This document shows, piece by piece, positions 37,801-51,947 of a stretch of DNA of 64,000 nucleotides. The stretch comes from Chamaelirium japonicum (taxonomy: Eukaryota > Streptophyta > Magnoliopsida > Liliales > Melanthiaceae): positions 744,001 through 808,000 of the forward strand of contig CANTAL010000004.1 in the NCBI GenBank assembly GCA_947650365.1. The letters are read 5' to 3'. The translations under genes and the position numbers were made by a program. How positions within the stretch are numbered: the first letter of the stretch is position 1; the number at the start of each line of letters is the position of its first letter. Under the pieces are notes generated by a model. That model had not been told where the DNA came from, ran no database searches, and worked only from the letters and a program-made list of their open reading frames with translations.

Positions 37801-40800
37801 TCAATCGTGCGAATGAATAAGAATGGATCATACGAAGGAATTAGGGTGGATCGTACGAATGAATTAGAATGGATATATTCGTGCAAAAGAATTATAATAG
37901 ATCGTGCGAATGAATTAGAATGGATCGTACGAATGAATTAGAATGGATTGTACGAATGTATCCATTCTAATTCATTCCTTTGTGTGATCCATTCTAATTC
38001 ATTCGTACGATCCATTCTAATCCATTCTAATTCGTTCGTATGATCCATTCTAATTCATTCGCATAATCTATTCTAATTCATTCGTACGATCCATTCTAAT
38101 TCATTAGCACGATCCATTCTAATTCATTCGTACGATCCATTCTATTTTATTCGTACGATCCATTCTTACTCATTCTTACGATCCATTCTAATTCATTCGC
38201 ACTAATGTATGCATTCTAATTCATTCATACGATCCATTCTAATTCCTGCGTACGATCCATTCTATTAAATTAACACGATCCATTCTAATTCATTCATACA
38301 ATCCATTCTAATTCTTTCACATGAATGTATCCATTCTAATACATTCGTACGTATGATCCATTCTAATTCATTCATTCATACGATCCATTTTAATTCCTTC
38401 GTGTGAATGAATTAGAATGGATCATATGAATGAATTCGAATGGATCGTACGAATGAATTAGAATGGATATATTCGTGCGAATGAATTAGAATGGATCATA
38501 CGAAGGAATTAGGGTGGATCGTACGAATAAATTAGAATGGATACATTCGTGCGAATGAATTAGAATGGATAGTACGAATGAAATAGAATGAATTAGAATA
38601 GATTGTGCGAATGAATTAGAATGGATCGTACGAATGAATTAGAATGGATCGTATGAATGAATTAGAATGGATTAGAATAAATTAAAATAGATTGTAAGAA
38701 AGAATTAGAATGGATACATTCGTGCGAATGAATTAGAATGGATCGTACGAATGAGTAAGAATGGATCGTACGAATGAAGTAGATTAGATCGTACAAATGA
38801 ATTAGAATGGATCGTGCTAATGAATTAGAATGGATCGTACGAATGAATTAGAATGGATCGTATGAATGAATTAGAATGGATCGTGCGAATGAATTAGAAT
38901 GGATTGTGCTAATGAGTAAGAATGGATCGTACGAATGAAATAGAATGGATTGTACGAATGAATTAGAATGGATCGTGCTAATGAATTAGAATGGATCGTA
39001 CGAATGAATTAGAATTGATTGTGCTTATGAATTAGAATGGATCGTACGAATGAATTAGAATGGATACATTCGTGTGAATAAATAAGAATGGATCGTATGA
39101 ATGATTTAGATTAAATCATATGAATGAATTAGAATGGATCGTGCGAATGAATTAGAATGGATCGTATGAATGAATCAGAATGGATTGTGCGAATGAATTA
39201 GAATGGATCGTACGAATGAATTAGAATGGATACATTCGTGCGAATGAATTAGAATAGATCGAAACAAATGAGTAAGAATGGATCGTACGAATAAAATAGA
39301 ATGGATCATACGAATGAGTTAGAATGGATCATGCTAATGAATTAGAATGGATCGTATTAATGAATTAGAATAGATTGAGTGAATGAATTAGAATGGATCG
39401 TGCGAATGAATTAGAATGGATACATTCGTGCGAATGAATTAGAATGGATCGTATGAATGAATTAGAATGGATTGTATGAATTAGAATTAGAATGAATTCA
39501 TTCGTACGATCCATTCTAATCCATTCGTACGATCCATTCTAATTGATTTGTACGATCCATTCTAATTCCTTCATACGATCCATTCTACTTCATTCGTATG
39601 ATCCATTCTAATTCCTTCGTATGATCCATTCTAATTCATTCCCATGAATGTATCCATTCAAATTCATACGTACGATCCATTCTAATTCATTCATACGATC
39701 CAATCTAATTCATTCATACGATCCATTCTAATTCATTCGCACGAATTTATCCATTCTAATTTATTCGCACGATCCATTTTAATTCATTCGTACGATCCAT
39801 TCTAATTCATTCGCACGATCCATTCTAATTCATTCATACGATCCATTCTAATTCATTCGTACAATCCATTCTAATTCATTCACACAATCTATTCTAATTT
39901 ATTCATACGATCCATTCTAATTCATTCATACAATCCATTCTAATTCTTTCGCACGAATGCATCGATTCTAATTCATTCGTACGATCCACCCTAATTCATT
40001 CGTATGATCCATTCTAATTCATTCGCACGAATGTATCCATTCTAATTCATTCGTACGATCCATTCAAATTCATTCATATGATCCATTCTAATTCATTCAT
40101 ACGATCCATTCTAATTCATTCGCACGAATGTATCAATTCTAATGCATTCGTACGATCCATTCGAATTCATTCATACGATCCATTCTAATTCATTCGCACA
40201 ATCTATTCTAATTCATTCGTACGATCCATTCTAATTCATTCGCACGATCCATTCTAATTCATTTGCACGATCCATTCTAATTCATTCATACAATCCATTC
40301 TAATTAGTATGCACGAATGTATCCATTCTAATTCATTCATACGATCCATTCTAATTCCTTCGTACGATCCATTCTAATTCCTTCGTACGATCCATTCTGC
40401 TTCCTTCGCATGATCCATTCTAATTTATACATACGATCCATTCTAATTCATTCATACGATCTATTCTAATTCATTCGCACGATCCATTCTAATTCATTCA
40501 TACGATCCATTCTAATTCATTCATACGATCGATTCTAATTCATTTGCACGAATGCATCCATTCTAATTCATTCGTACAATCCATTCTATTTTATTCGTAC
40601 GATCCATTCTTACTCATTCGTACGACCCATTCTATTTCATTCGTTGGATCGTATGAATGAATTAGATTGGATCATATGAATGAATTAGAATGGATCGTAC
40701 GTATGAATTAGAATGGATACATTCATGGGAATGGATTAGAATGGATCGTACGAATGAATTAAAATGGATCGTACGATGGAATTAGAATGGATCGTATGTA

Positions 40801-41662
40801 TGAATTCTATTTCATTTTAATTCATTAGCACGATCCATTCTAATCCATTCTAATTCATTCGTACAATCCATTCTAATTCATACGAAGGAATTAATTCATA
40901 CGATCCATTCTAATTCATTCGTACGATCTATTCAATTCATTCGTACGATCCATTCTAATTTATTCGCACGAATGTATCCATTCTAATTCATTTGTACGAT
41001 CCATTCTAATTTATTCGCACAATCTATTCTAATTCATTCATACAATCCATTCTAATTCATTCGCACGATCCATTCTAATTCATTTGCACGATCCATTCTA
41101 ATTCATTCGCACGAATGTATCCATTCTAATTCATTCGCACGAATGTATCCATTCTAATTCATTCGTACGATCCATTCTAATTCATTCGGACGATCCAATC
41201 TAATTCATTCGCACAATCCATTCTAATTCATTCGTACGATCCATTCGAACTCATTCGTACGATCCATTCTTACTCATTCGTACGATCCATTCTAATTCAT
41301 TCGCACGAATGTATCCATTCTAATTCATTTGTAGAATAGATTGTGCGAATGAATTAGAATGGATCGTACGAATGAATTAGAATGGATACATTCGTATGAA
41401 TGAATTAGAATGGATCGTATGAATGAATTAGATTCGATCGTTTCAATGAATTAGAATGGATCGTACATATGAATTAGAATGGATATATTTATGGGAGAAT
41501 TAGAATGGATCGTACGAAGGAATTAGAATGGATCATACGAATGAAATAGAATGGAACGTACGAAGGAATTTGAATGGATCGTACGAAGGAATTAGAATGG
41601 ATCGTACGAAGGAATTAGAATGGATCGTACGAATAAATTAGAATAGATACATTCGTGCGAAT
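25847..41662. repeat. Degenerate 23-bp satellite, main block
   Basis: Continuation of the 23-bp satellite after the insertion; the right target duplication (25842-25846) runs straight into a unit in register. Orientation switches repeatedly, for instance near 27055, 29095, 30925, 31376, 31490, 32828, 35003, 35290, 36424, 36694, 37960, 38405, 39495, 40648, 40808 and 41332. The opening part (about 27040-29220) closely parallels 1790-3600. A local tandem duplication is visible at 32640-32850 and 33000-33220. Apart from these, about 15.8 kb contain no gene or other element that I can see. It ends abruptly at the Copia fragment. Confidence 0.95.
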
Positions 41663-44600
41663 GGTTCCATAGGAGTCGATTCTACAGTACCATTAATCTT
41701 AGTGGTATCGGCTCCCACTACGTTTTCTGTCTGTGTACTCCCATCAGTACCAAGCAATTCTTCAAGAACTACTTTACTGGTGGGCTTATGGTCTATTAAA
41801 TAATCCTGCTCCAGGAATACGGCGTTCGTCGAGACGATAACCTTTCTATCCTCAGGATCATAAAATAGACCACCCTTTGTCCCTTTTGGATACCCAATGA
41901 ACAGACATACCTTTGTTTTTGACTCCATCTTATCTCGCTTTTCCTTCCGCACATGTGCTGGACAACCCCAAATCCTAAAGTGCTGTAGGCTTGGCTTTCG
42001 CTTTAACCACAACTCCTATGGAGTTAGGGGTACTGACTTTGATGGAACAAAGTTGAAAGTATATGCTGCCGTCTCTAGGGCATATCCCAAAAAACTTGGT
42101 GGCAATGTTGCATAACTCATCATAGTCCGAACCATGTCTAACAAAGTTCGATTTCTCTTCTTAGATATACCGTTTTGTTATGGTGTCCCTGGTGTAGTCA
42201 ACTGGGATACGATCCCATGCTCATGCAGGTACCCAATAAATTCATCCGATAGGTATTCGCCTCCTCGATCCGATCGAAGAAACTTGATACTTTTATCCGT
42301 CTGCTTTTCTGCTTCAGCTCTGAACTCCTTGAACTTATCAAAGGATTCAGACTTCCGCCGCATTAGGTATATGTATCCAAACCTCGAGTGATTATCCGTG
42401 AAGGTGATGAAATACTCGAAGCATCCTATAGCACGGACACTTATGGGCCCACATACATCAGTGTGTAACAATTCCAATACCTCCTTAGATCTGCTACCTT
42501 TGGCTCGGAAAGACCTTTTAGTCATCTTGCCTTCCAGGCAAGACTCACACGTCGGTAGGCTTTCTGAAATATCTGAACTTAAGAGTCCTAACTTAACCAA
42601 CCTGTGAATCATGTCTGAGGCTATGTGTCCAAGCCTTAGATGCCAAAGGAGTGTTGGATTATCTGAGGGATTTTTCCTTTTAGATGAATTAATCACACAA
42701 GCTTCAGTTATGTTATCCTGCTTATGATTGGAGTTAATTATATAGAGACCATTCTGTATCTTTCCCTTACAAACAAAGGAACCATTCAATTTAATTGACA
42801 CACCAGAAGCATCAAATAAAACTGAAAAATCTTCATTATTCAATAAGTAAACAGAAATCAAATTACGTCTCAAGGACGGTACATAAAATATGTCTCTAAG
42901 TAATAAACTTCTTCCATCAAGGAACTGCAAGATGACATCTCCAACTGCTTTAGCCTCTGCCATGGCCTCAGTTCTCATACTTAGGATTATCTCTCCTTCA
43001 CCCAGTTTTCTTGTCTCCTTGAACCCCTGCAAACTATTGCAAGTATGGTTAGTAGAACCAGAATCCACAATCCATGAGACTGGTGAACAACTGGATGCTA
43101 CTAGGGATTCCACTATGTGGATTTGAAATATACCTGTCTCAGCCTTCTTGGGAGCTTGGGGTGAGCGTCGGTTTTGTCGGTCGGTTTCGGTGTCGGTTTT
43201 GTCGGTTTTATTTTTTTTCGGTTTTCGAAAAATCAAAACCGAAACCGAAACCGAAATTGTCGGTTTTTGTCGGTTCGGTGTGATCGGTTTTCGGTTCGGT
43301 TTCGGTTCTGTTTCGGTTAATATGAGGTATGCTAGAACCCTTGGCTCTTGAATCTTAATCGTCAGTTCATCACAAATAAGTGGATGATTATGTTCTTACA
43401 TAGTGCCAAAATGAAAGTTCAAAACAAAATCAACCGACGTTCACTCTTTTGAAGCATTGTAGATGTAACATAATTACTTCATACTTGTACTTACTGGAAA
43501 CAAAAGTATTATGGTCGTTGGGTTTATGATTTAAGAAGTCGGGTCGGTTTTTTTGGTTTCGGTTCGGTGTTTCATACCCGGGAACCGAAACTGAAACCGA
43601 TTTAATCAGTTTTGTCGGTTCGGTTTGTTTTTGGTTCGGTTTGATGTTCGGTTCGGTTATTTCGGTTAAATTTTGGTCGGTTTCGATTCGGTTAGGCGGT
43701 TCGGGTTGGTTTTTGCACAGCCCTATTGGGAGCCGTGTGGCAGTCGCCCTTCTAGTGCCCCTTCTTGCCGCATCGGAAACATTTTCCTTTGGGCTTTGCC
43801 GGACCATTCTGCTTGGGAACCTGCAACTGCACCTGGCCCATCTTCACGGGCTTCTTAGATATTCTTTTCTGAAACTTGCCCTTGGCTTTCAGAGAAGAAT
43901 TCTGCTCTACGTTCAGGGATTGGGCTCCTGCCTTTATCCCGTCCTCTGCCGCCTAGAGCGCCGCTAGGAGCTCTGCGTTAGACATCTCCAACCGGTTAAG
44001 GTTGAAGTTGGTAACGAAGCCCTCAAACGTTCCTGACAGAGACACGAGGAAAATGTCGGTCTGGATCTCTGCATCCAAGATGACATCGAAGGAACCAAGC
44101 TCGTTCACATAGCCAAACAATTTCAGCATATGATCCCGAACTAAAGTCCCCTCTGCCATCTTCGTGGACACCAATTTCTTGATGGTCAGGTAACGAGTTA
44201 CCCGACTACGACCCTCGAACATTTCCTTTAGGTAGAGCATCATGTCTGAAGCAAAGGCCATGTCTTCGACTTGCTTCTGAAGGACGGTCTGCAAGGATGC
44301 CACTATGTAGCACTTGCACATCTCATCAGCATCTAGCCAGTCTTTCCATTCCTTTAACTGGGCCTCAGTTGCATCTAGTCCCGGCATGGCCGGTTGAAGA
44401 GTACTTTGGGCAATTGTGTGTTTGCCAACCCTTAGGACGAGCATCAGGTTACGCTTCCAGTCCACGTAGTTTGGTCCCGTAAGTTTGTTATCATTAAGTT
44501 TGGAGGCAAGGGGGTCGAGCTTGGTCATGATTTTTGTAAACAATGGTTTAAAGCAATAGTTAGGGTCTACTACAATCTATTTCATGAAATTTAGAAATAG

Positions 44601-46485
44601 ATAATGTCCACTCCAGCCGCTATGTCTTCACCACCTCAAGTGGAGACATCCAGGAATCTTAATTCCCTGGGCTCGAGCACTGAGACTATCGGCCCTGAAT
44701 TGGAGATAGCATCTCGGTGAGAGCATGCAACCGCTTCTGCCAACGTGGTTTTTACGACCCAGTCTTTATCAGAATTACCCATGGTAAACTGAAAGACCTC
44801 CCAGTCTTCTTTTGGCCAGCTTTATGTGACCCGTGTGCGCAGCAACAGCGGCTTCACACAAGCTTTTGGATGCTTCCCACAAATCTAGGTGGTGTCGGCA
44901 GGGGGGTTCATAGGCTCCCACGGTGCAGGAAAAAAACCATCACCCACTGCCACCGGTATCCTCCATGTCTCGAAGGAAACCACTAGGCGAACCAGCATGG
45001 AAGGAAACACAGCTCTCACCCGGTGGGAATATCGAACTGCGTACCTCCCACCCAGACCCTTAGCCGGTTGATTGTGGAGGCCAAGGGCTCTCCTTTGGAG
45101 GGAACCTCTTACACATCCCTTCTTTATAAGGTTTTATGCATATCTAGAATGGTCACGACCTCCTAGACATAGACCCTGGTCTATCGTGCTCCCACTAGGA
45201 TTACAAACCCTCCCGCAAAGCATTAGTATCCTCGGAAAATATCATAGTCCCTACCTTGAATACTTAGCTTTCGCCTTTCTTGCAAGGATCACATTACATA
45301 GATTCCAAGGATCCCGATACTTCACTAGTTTGCCCATAATCCTAAGATCTGGAGCCTAGCCTAAGATCAACGTGGAAAGAACTCCCACTACGATGATGCC
45401 TCATTCATAATTTGATGCCTGATGTCATAGTAGACCTTATCTCATTACAGGTTTCGATGCTAGCCAAATAGGGACATCCGACAACCTCCGCCGGACCACA
45501 ACCTAATGGTGGCATAACCAAATCGTGATGAGTTCATACTACCATCAAACGTCATCTAGAAACGGGTATCACATAGTGAAATCCTAACCTAACTTGGTCG
45601 CTAGGACCACGTGGGGAAAGGGCATCCCACTAAGGTTATCATACTTCTTATGGAGACATTAGTTAATTATCTCTAAACAAATCTAACACTGCATCTATCT
45701 CGGTACACAGTACTTGGCTACCTAAACTACCATGAGGGCGGTTACCGCCTTTCCTTTTAGCTAGCCACCGGATTCGCACGTGTTAGAAGCATATAGAGAC
45801 ACCGATGAATCCATAATTTTAGTACTAACCATAAGCCTGATCTAGAGACAAACTCACAAGCAAGAATGATAATCACATTATCATCGGGGTTCTCTAAATA
45901 CTGAATAAAGAGAAACAACAGAGAAAGTATCCAAACTAAATCAAGTCCAGGGTCCGACCCCTGAACCTGAATAGCACAGCCAAGATATCCTGCTCTTCCG
46001 TTCTGCACGATCTCTGACGATGATCCCTTTCATCGCCAACGTGCACGCTTTCGCCGGGTCTTTGCACGCCATGGTACCGCTTGCCCGAACCGTGGATGTA
46101 GCATCATCTCCTTCTTCCTGTGACTGAAAAACTAACACGCTCCGAGCAAGTGCTCGTTCCTGTACAATTTCGCTAGAAAGTAAAGAAGACAATCCTAGAA
46201 ACATGGCCAGGGAACCGAGAATGGTCAACCCCCACCCTTGCTCATCTAGAGCCTTACAAATCCATAATAATAATCAATGCAAAATAAAATCCGGGGTCCG
46301 ACCCCCGGATGCATGCAATCATTAATTACTATTCAGTGCGGCACCTGCAAAAAGACGATACATAGCACAATCCATATGCATGATCTACGCCGAACCCCAA
46401 CGAAAACATATGTCATCATATATTCACATGATGTTTTCATGAATTCATGCATGAAACATACACCAAAGCGTGCTCTGATACCAAT
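41663..46485 (-). mobile_element. Copia LTR retrotransposon copy 1, truncated fossil
   Basis: Minus-strand Ty1/Copia element. From right to left: primer site matching initiator Met-tRNA (TGGTATCAGAGC, 46472-46483), a leader of about 1.9 kb, gag (about 43953-44543), the zinc-knuckle region (about 43734-43960), protease and integrase (about 41663-43147). The copy stops in the integrase/RT linker, directly against the 23-bp satellite. Reverse transcriptase, RNase H and the left LTR are absent. Its right LTR is the shared one at 46486-48433. It is interrupted by the hAT element at 43156-43725 and is broken in a few further places. The gag type and roughly 2-kb LTR suggest the Tork/Angela branch, with low certainty. 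It is older than the hAT insertion it carries. Confidence 0.85.
43156..43725. mobile_element. Non-autonomous hAT element (570 bp)
   Basis: Flanked by a perfect 8-bp target duplication TTGGGAGC (43148-43155 and 43726-43733), the hallmark of hAT. The ends TTGGGGTGAGCG and (reverse complement) TAGGGCTGTGCA form short imperfect inverted repeats of the usual hAT type. Both subterminal regions are packed with CGGTTT/AACCGAAA repeats (about 43165-43320 and 43540-43710). No transposase is encoded. It sits between the protease and zinc-knuckle parts of Copia copy 1. Copia copy 2 has the unoccupied site near 51590-51600, which confirms the borders. Confidence 0.9.
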
Positions 46486-48433
46486 TGTTGGAATTCAATC
46501 CGCTAATTAGAGTCGCAGCGGAAGCAAAAGAAAGATCCGAAGATCATACGGTGTATGTTTCATTACAATTTGTGATAGAAAACAATTTACATGCAAATCT
46601 ACGATCTTAGCATATGTGCGGACACCCTAGAGGCATACTACGATCCACGGAAGACATGAATGGATCTACTTAGGTGTTTAGTTTCATCATACCTTATGGA
46701 TCTATGATCCGGAGAAAACGGAACGATGAAGAACCGCACTTGAATCGCAAGGGAAACTGTCGGATAGCACCTTGTCCTTTGCGAATTGAAGAATCCTCGA
46801 AATCCCGTCTCTGAGTGCAGGGATTTCGAGCCGACGGAGGAATCCGTTGCGAAGACGATGGTGAGCCGCAAGTTTTCTCCTCCTCTTTCTCCTTTCTTCC
46901 TTCTCCTTCCTTCCTCTTCCTTCTCCCTTCTTCTTTCTCTCTTTTCCTTGGCCGAAACCACAAAGGAGGAGACTAGGGGTCGGATTTTTGGAGGGGAAGG
47001 AGTAGAACCATAGGGCCGGCCCCTCCCCTCCCTATTTCCTTTATAGGGCCAGTCTCCCATGGCTCCAAGGAGCCTAGGGCTAGCCCCTAGGTGGATAGGG
47101 ATGAGGGGGGGTCGGATTTAGGTCTCCCGGGTGTCTATCGTGAAGTCCGGACAAAAACGCCCTTCACGAAAAACGAAAAACTGAAAGAGAGACTGAGTGA
47201 GGTGCGCTACTCGGAATCGAGTTCCGTCAGCGCCTATGAGCTCCTGGAATTATTCTACTCTTTTTTAGATCCATATTCAATTTGTTCTGAGCCATATTTC
47301 AGTATTTACCAAAATACCCCTACGGCTCGTAACACATATGAATTAGGTTCTTTGGCTCCGGGCTTGCACTCTATCGCGCTACTTCGCATCCAACGTATCC
47401 AATTAGGTCGGGGAACAATTCCTATACGCAACGACAGGGTGGAACCTTCAGGGTTTGGGATCTCTAGCTGCAACCGGATCCCTGATTAACTGTTCCGGTG
47501 ACACACCGAAAGTTTCGTTAATCAGCCCTAATCCGATTAACCCGCGTAGCCACCCAGAGTGCGACACGAGTTGAACTCTAGTGATCCTAAACTTATGTTA
47601 CTCCCTCGTAACCCTGTTCTCTACTATACTCCGATAATCCTTGGTCTCTCCTATTACTGGTGCCATGATACGACTCGGGCGGTGGGGAGCACCGTCAAAT
47701 CTCGATCGATCATCTGACTAGGGTTTGATGACTTGTCATCTATAACACCACACACCTTCCGGTGCTATGCCTAGCATCCAGAACGTCATCAGTCATACTG
47801 ACAACCACCAGGCCTGGGTTAACTGTGTGGACAGATTGACTTATCAAAACGCACCCATCCAACACATGACGTCGGATAACCTGTAGGGATTACATGTCAC
47901 TCAAGCGCCAGCGGGGTAACCCACCGTGGTATTGGACTATGGAAGGTCCACACACGTTGGCACATCAAAGCACCACACAACTGGTTGGCCCAGTGTACAT
48001 GGTCCCTCAGGGTTAAGGATAGATTATCTATAGTAGTAAGACGGTTTATGCACCAGTGTCTGAATCACTGAACTGTGCATCGTCTTGGTTCCTGTTCAAC
48101 ACGATCATCATGCTTGGTCAGGTGAATGGGAATCCCACGTTCCCGTGGTGGAGATTTCACCACATCCTCTACCTGCCAACAGCTTGTTCTCGGTGAAGCG
48201 ACCGGCATCACCTAAGCTGTGAACTAGTTCTAGGTCTACACAGAACTGATCCACTGGGTCTCCCAAGCATGGATCCTCCATGTGCCTCAGTGGCCTACTG
48301 TGTTCCCTAGGGTCCTTTATTATATGTAGTATTAACATATACCATAGTAGTATTCTAATTAAAGCAATAACCAAAGTCATCTTTATTAATGTTAATACAG
48401 AAAATCCACGCTAAGGACACACGAGTTACAACA
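46486..48433 (-). repeat. Single Copia LTR shared by two tandem copies
   Basis: A 1,948-bp segment with TGTTG...CAACA ends. On its left is the primer site and leader of copy 1, so for copy 1 it is the 5' LTR. On its right, the purine tract AAGTGGGAGATTG and the end of pol of copy 2 adjoin it, so for copy 2 it is the 3' LTR. A TATA-like CTATAAAGG on the minus strand near 47038-47046 fits an LTR promoter. Polypyrimidine and purine-rich stretches (46860-46960) and otherwise unremarkable non-coding DNA make up the rest. Confidence 0.8.
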
Positions 48434-51400
48434 ATCTCCCACTTGGCATCCACAACAGTCTTAACTCCCATGGCATCCACGTGCTTCTCAAAAGCCTTGG
48501 TCGGTAACTCCTTTGTGAAAGGGTTCGCCATGTTATTTGCAGACGCCACCTGAGTCACTGCAACCTCCCCTCGCTTCTGCAAGTCCCGGATAATGTAGTA
48601 TTTCCGCTCGATATGCTTGCTCTTCTGGTGATATCTTGGCTCCTTGGATTATGCTACCGCTCCGCTATTGTCACAGTAAAGGACAATAGAATCTTGAGCT
48701 CCCGGTACGCATCCTAAGTCCGTGAGGAACATCCTGAGCCACACCGCCTCCTTAGCTGCTTCGCACACCGCAACGTACTCAGCCTCTGTCGTCGAATCTG
48801 CGATGCATCCCTGCTTCACACTTCTCCAACTGATAGCTCGTCCTCCCAATGAAAACACAAACCCTGATGTTGATCTCCTGGATTCCGGATTTGACGCAAA
48901 GTCAGAATCCGATCCAATCGGCATTAGTTTCTGTGAAGAGTAAACTAACTCATAATCTCTCGTCCTACGGAGATACTTGAGTATACTTTTCACAGCAGTC
49001 CAGTGCCCTGGACCCGGATTTGACTGATACCTGCCGATTATGCCTACTGCATAGCATATATCTGGTCTCGTGCACTGCATGGCATACATCAGACTCCCTA
49101 CAACCGAAGCATAAAGTATCTTCTGCATCTCTGCCCTCTCCTCAGGAGTCTTAGGACCCTGATCCTTGGACAATTTTATTCCATATCTGAATGGAACCAG
49201 TCCCTTCTTGGAGTTGTGCATACTGAATCTGACCAAGATAGTATCTATGTAGGCTGACTGTGACAGCGAGAGAATCTTGTTCTGGTGATCTCGAGTTACC
49301 TTGATCCCCAGAACATAACTCGCTTCACCCAGGTCTTTCATGTCAAATTGAGAGGATAACCACACCTTCACTGTAGACAACGTTCTAACATCGTTTCCGA
49401 TGAGCAGGATATCGTCTACGTAAAGCACTAGAAAAACTACTGCAGTCTTATCGCTCCTTTTATAAACACATGGTTCATCCACGTTCTGCTCAAATCCATA
49501 AGACTGGATAGCCTGATCAAAACGTATGTTCCAACTTCTGGATGCTTGCTTCAGTCCATAAATGGACCTTTGCAACTTGCACACCAGACCTTCCTGACCT
49601 TTTGCGATAAAGCCTGGAGGCTGAGACATTAGATGTCTTCTTTCAAATCCCCGTTGAGGAATACGGTCTTGACGTCTATTTGCCAGATCTCCCAATCATA
49701 ATGGGCTGCAATGGACAAGAGGATCCGGATAGACTTAAGCATAGCCACTGGCGAAAAGGTTTTGTCATAGTCGATCCCTTCTCGCTGGGTATAACCCTTA
49801 GCAACTAGTCTAGCTTTATAAGTCTTAACGGTACCATCCGGATCTCTTTTCCTTTTGTACACCCACTTACACCCAATAGGTTTAATGTTGTGAGGTGGTG
49901 TTACAAGTGTCCAGACTGAGTTTTGGGACATCGATGTTAGTTCTGCCTCCATGGCTTCCTGCCATGCTGCATGGTCAGTGGATACCATCGCTTCATCATA
50001 GTTCAGAGGATCATTCTCCTGAAACTCTAGATCAACCATAAAGGCTTCTCCAATGTATCTATCAGGAGCACTTGTGGTCCTCCCACTGCGACGAGCCTGC
50101 GGTGGTTCCATAAGAGTCGATTCTACAGTACCGTTAATCTTAGTGGTATCGGCTCCCACTATGTTTTCTATCTGCGTACTCCCATCAGTACCAAGCAATT
50201 CTTCAAGAACTACTTTACTGGTGGGCTTATGGTCTATTAAATAATCCTGCTCTAGGAATACGGTGTTCGTTGAGACGACAACCTTTCTATCCTTAGGATC
50301 ATAAAATAGACCACCCTTTGTCCCTTTTGGATACCCAACGAACAGACATACCTTAGTTTTTGACTCCATCTTATCTCGCTTGTCCTTCCGCACATGTACT
50401 GGACAACCCCAAATCCTAAAGTGCTGTAGGCTTGGCTTTCGCTTTAACCACAGCTCCCAAGGAGTTAGGGGTGCTGACTTTGATGGAACAAAGTTCAAAG
50501 TATATGCTGCCATCTCTAGGGCATATCCCCAAAAACTAGGTGGCAATGTTGCATAACTCATCATAGTCCGAACCATGTCTAACAAAGTTTGATTTCTCTT
50601 CTCAGATAGACCGTTTTGTTGTGGTGTCCCTGGTGCAGTCAACTGGGATACGATCACATGCTCACGCAGGTACCCTATAAATTCATCCGATAGGTATTCG
50701 CCTCCTCGATCCGATTGAAGAGACTTGATACTTTTACCCGTCTGCTTTTCGGCTTCAGCTCTGAACTCCTTGAACTTATCAAAGGATTCAGACTTCCGCC
50801 GCATTAGGTATATATATCCAAACCTCGAGTGATCATCCGTGAAGGTGATGAAATACTCGAAGCCTCCTATAGCACGGACACTTATGGGCCCACATACATC
50901 AGTGTGTACCAACTCTAATACCTCCTTAGATCTGCTACCTTTGGCTCGGAAAGACCTTTTAGTCATCTTGCCTTCCAGGCAAGACTCACACGTCGGTGGG
51001 CTTTCTAAAATATCTGGACTTAAGAGTCCTACCTTAACCAACCTGTGAATCCTGTCTGAGGCTATGTGTCCAAGCCTTAGATACCAAAGGAGTGTTGGAT
51101 TATCTGAGGGATTTTTCCTTTTAGATGAATTAATCACACAAGCTTTAGTTATGTTATCCTGCTTATGATTGGAGTTAATTACATAGAGACCATTCTGTAT
51201 CTTTCCCTTACAAACAAAGGAACCATTCAATTTAATTGACACACCAGAAGCATCAAAAAAAACTGAAAAACCTTCATTATTCAATAAGGAAACAAAAATC
51301 AAATTACATCTCAAGGACGGTACATAAAGTATATCTCTAAATAATAAACTTCTTTCATCAAGGAACTTCAAGATGACATCTCCAACTACTTTAGCCTCTA

Positions 51401-51947
51401 CCACGACCTCAGTTCCCATGCTTAGGATTATCTCTCCTTCACCCAGATTTCTTGTCTCCTTGAACCCCTGCAAATTATTGCAAGCATGGTTAGTAGAACC
51501 AGAATCCACAATCCATGAGACTGGAGAACAACTGGATGCTACTAGGGATTCCACTATGTGGATTTGAGATATACCTGTCTCAGCCTTCTTGGCAGCCGCA
51601 CGGCAGTCGCCCTTCCAGTGCCCTTTCTTGCCGCATCGAAAACATTTTCCTTTGGGCTTCGCCGGACCATTCTGCTTAGGAACCTGCAACTGCACCTGGC
51701 CCATCTTCACGGGCTTCTAAGACTTTTTTTTTTGAAACTAGCCCTTGGCTTTCAGAGAAGAATTCCGCTCTACGTTCAGGGATTGGGCTCCTGCCTTCAT
51801 CCCGTCCTTTGCCGCCTGGAGCGCCGCTAGGAGCTCTGCGTTAGACATCTCCAATCGGTTAAGGTTGAAGTTGGTAACGAAGCCCTCAAACGCTCCTGAC
51901 AGAGATGCGAGGAAAATATCGGTCTGGATCTCTGCATCCAAGATGAC

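Noticed and set aside
45757-46228. Short minus-strand frames in the Copia leader as an extra gene
   Set aside because: They lie between primer site and gag in a leader region, are short, and match no family I know.
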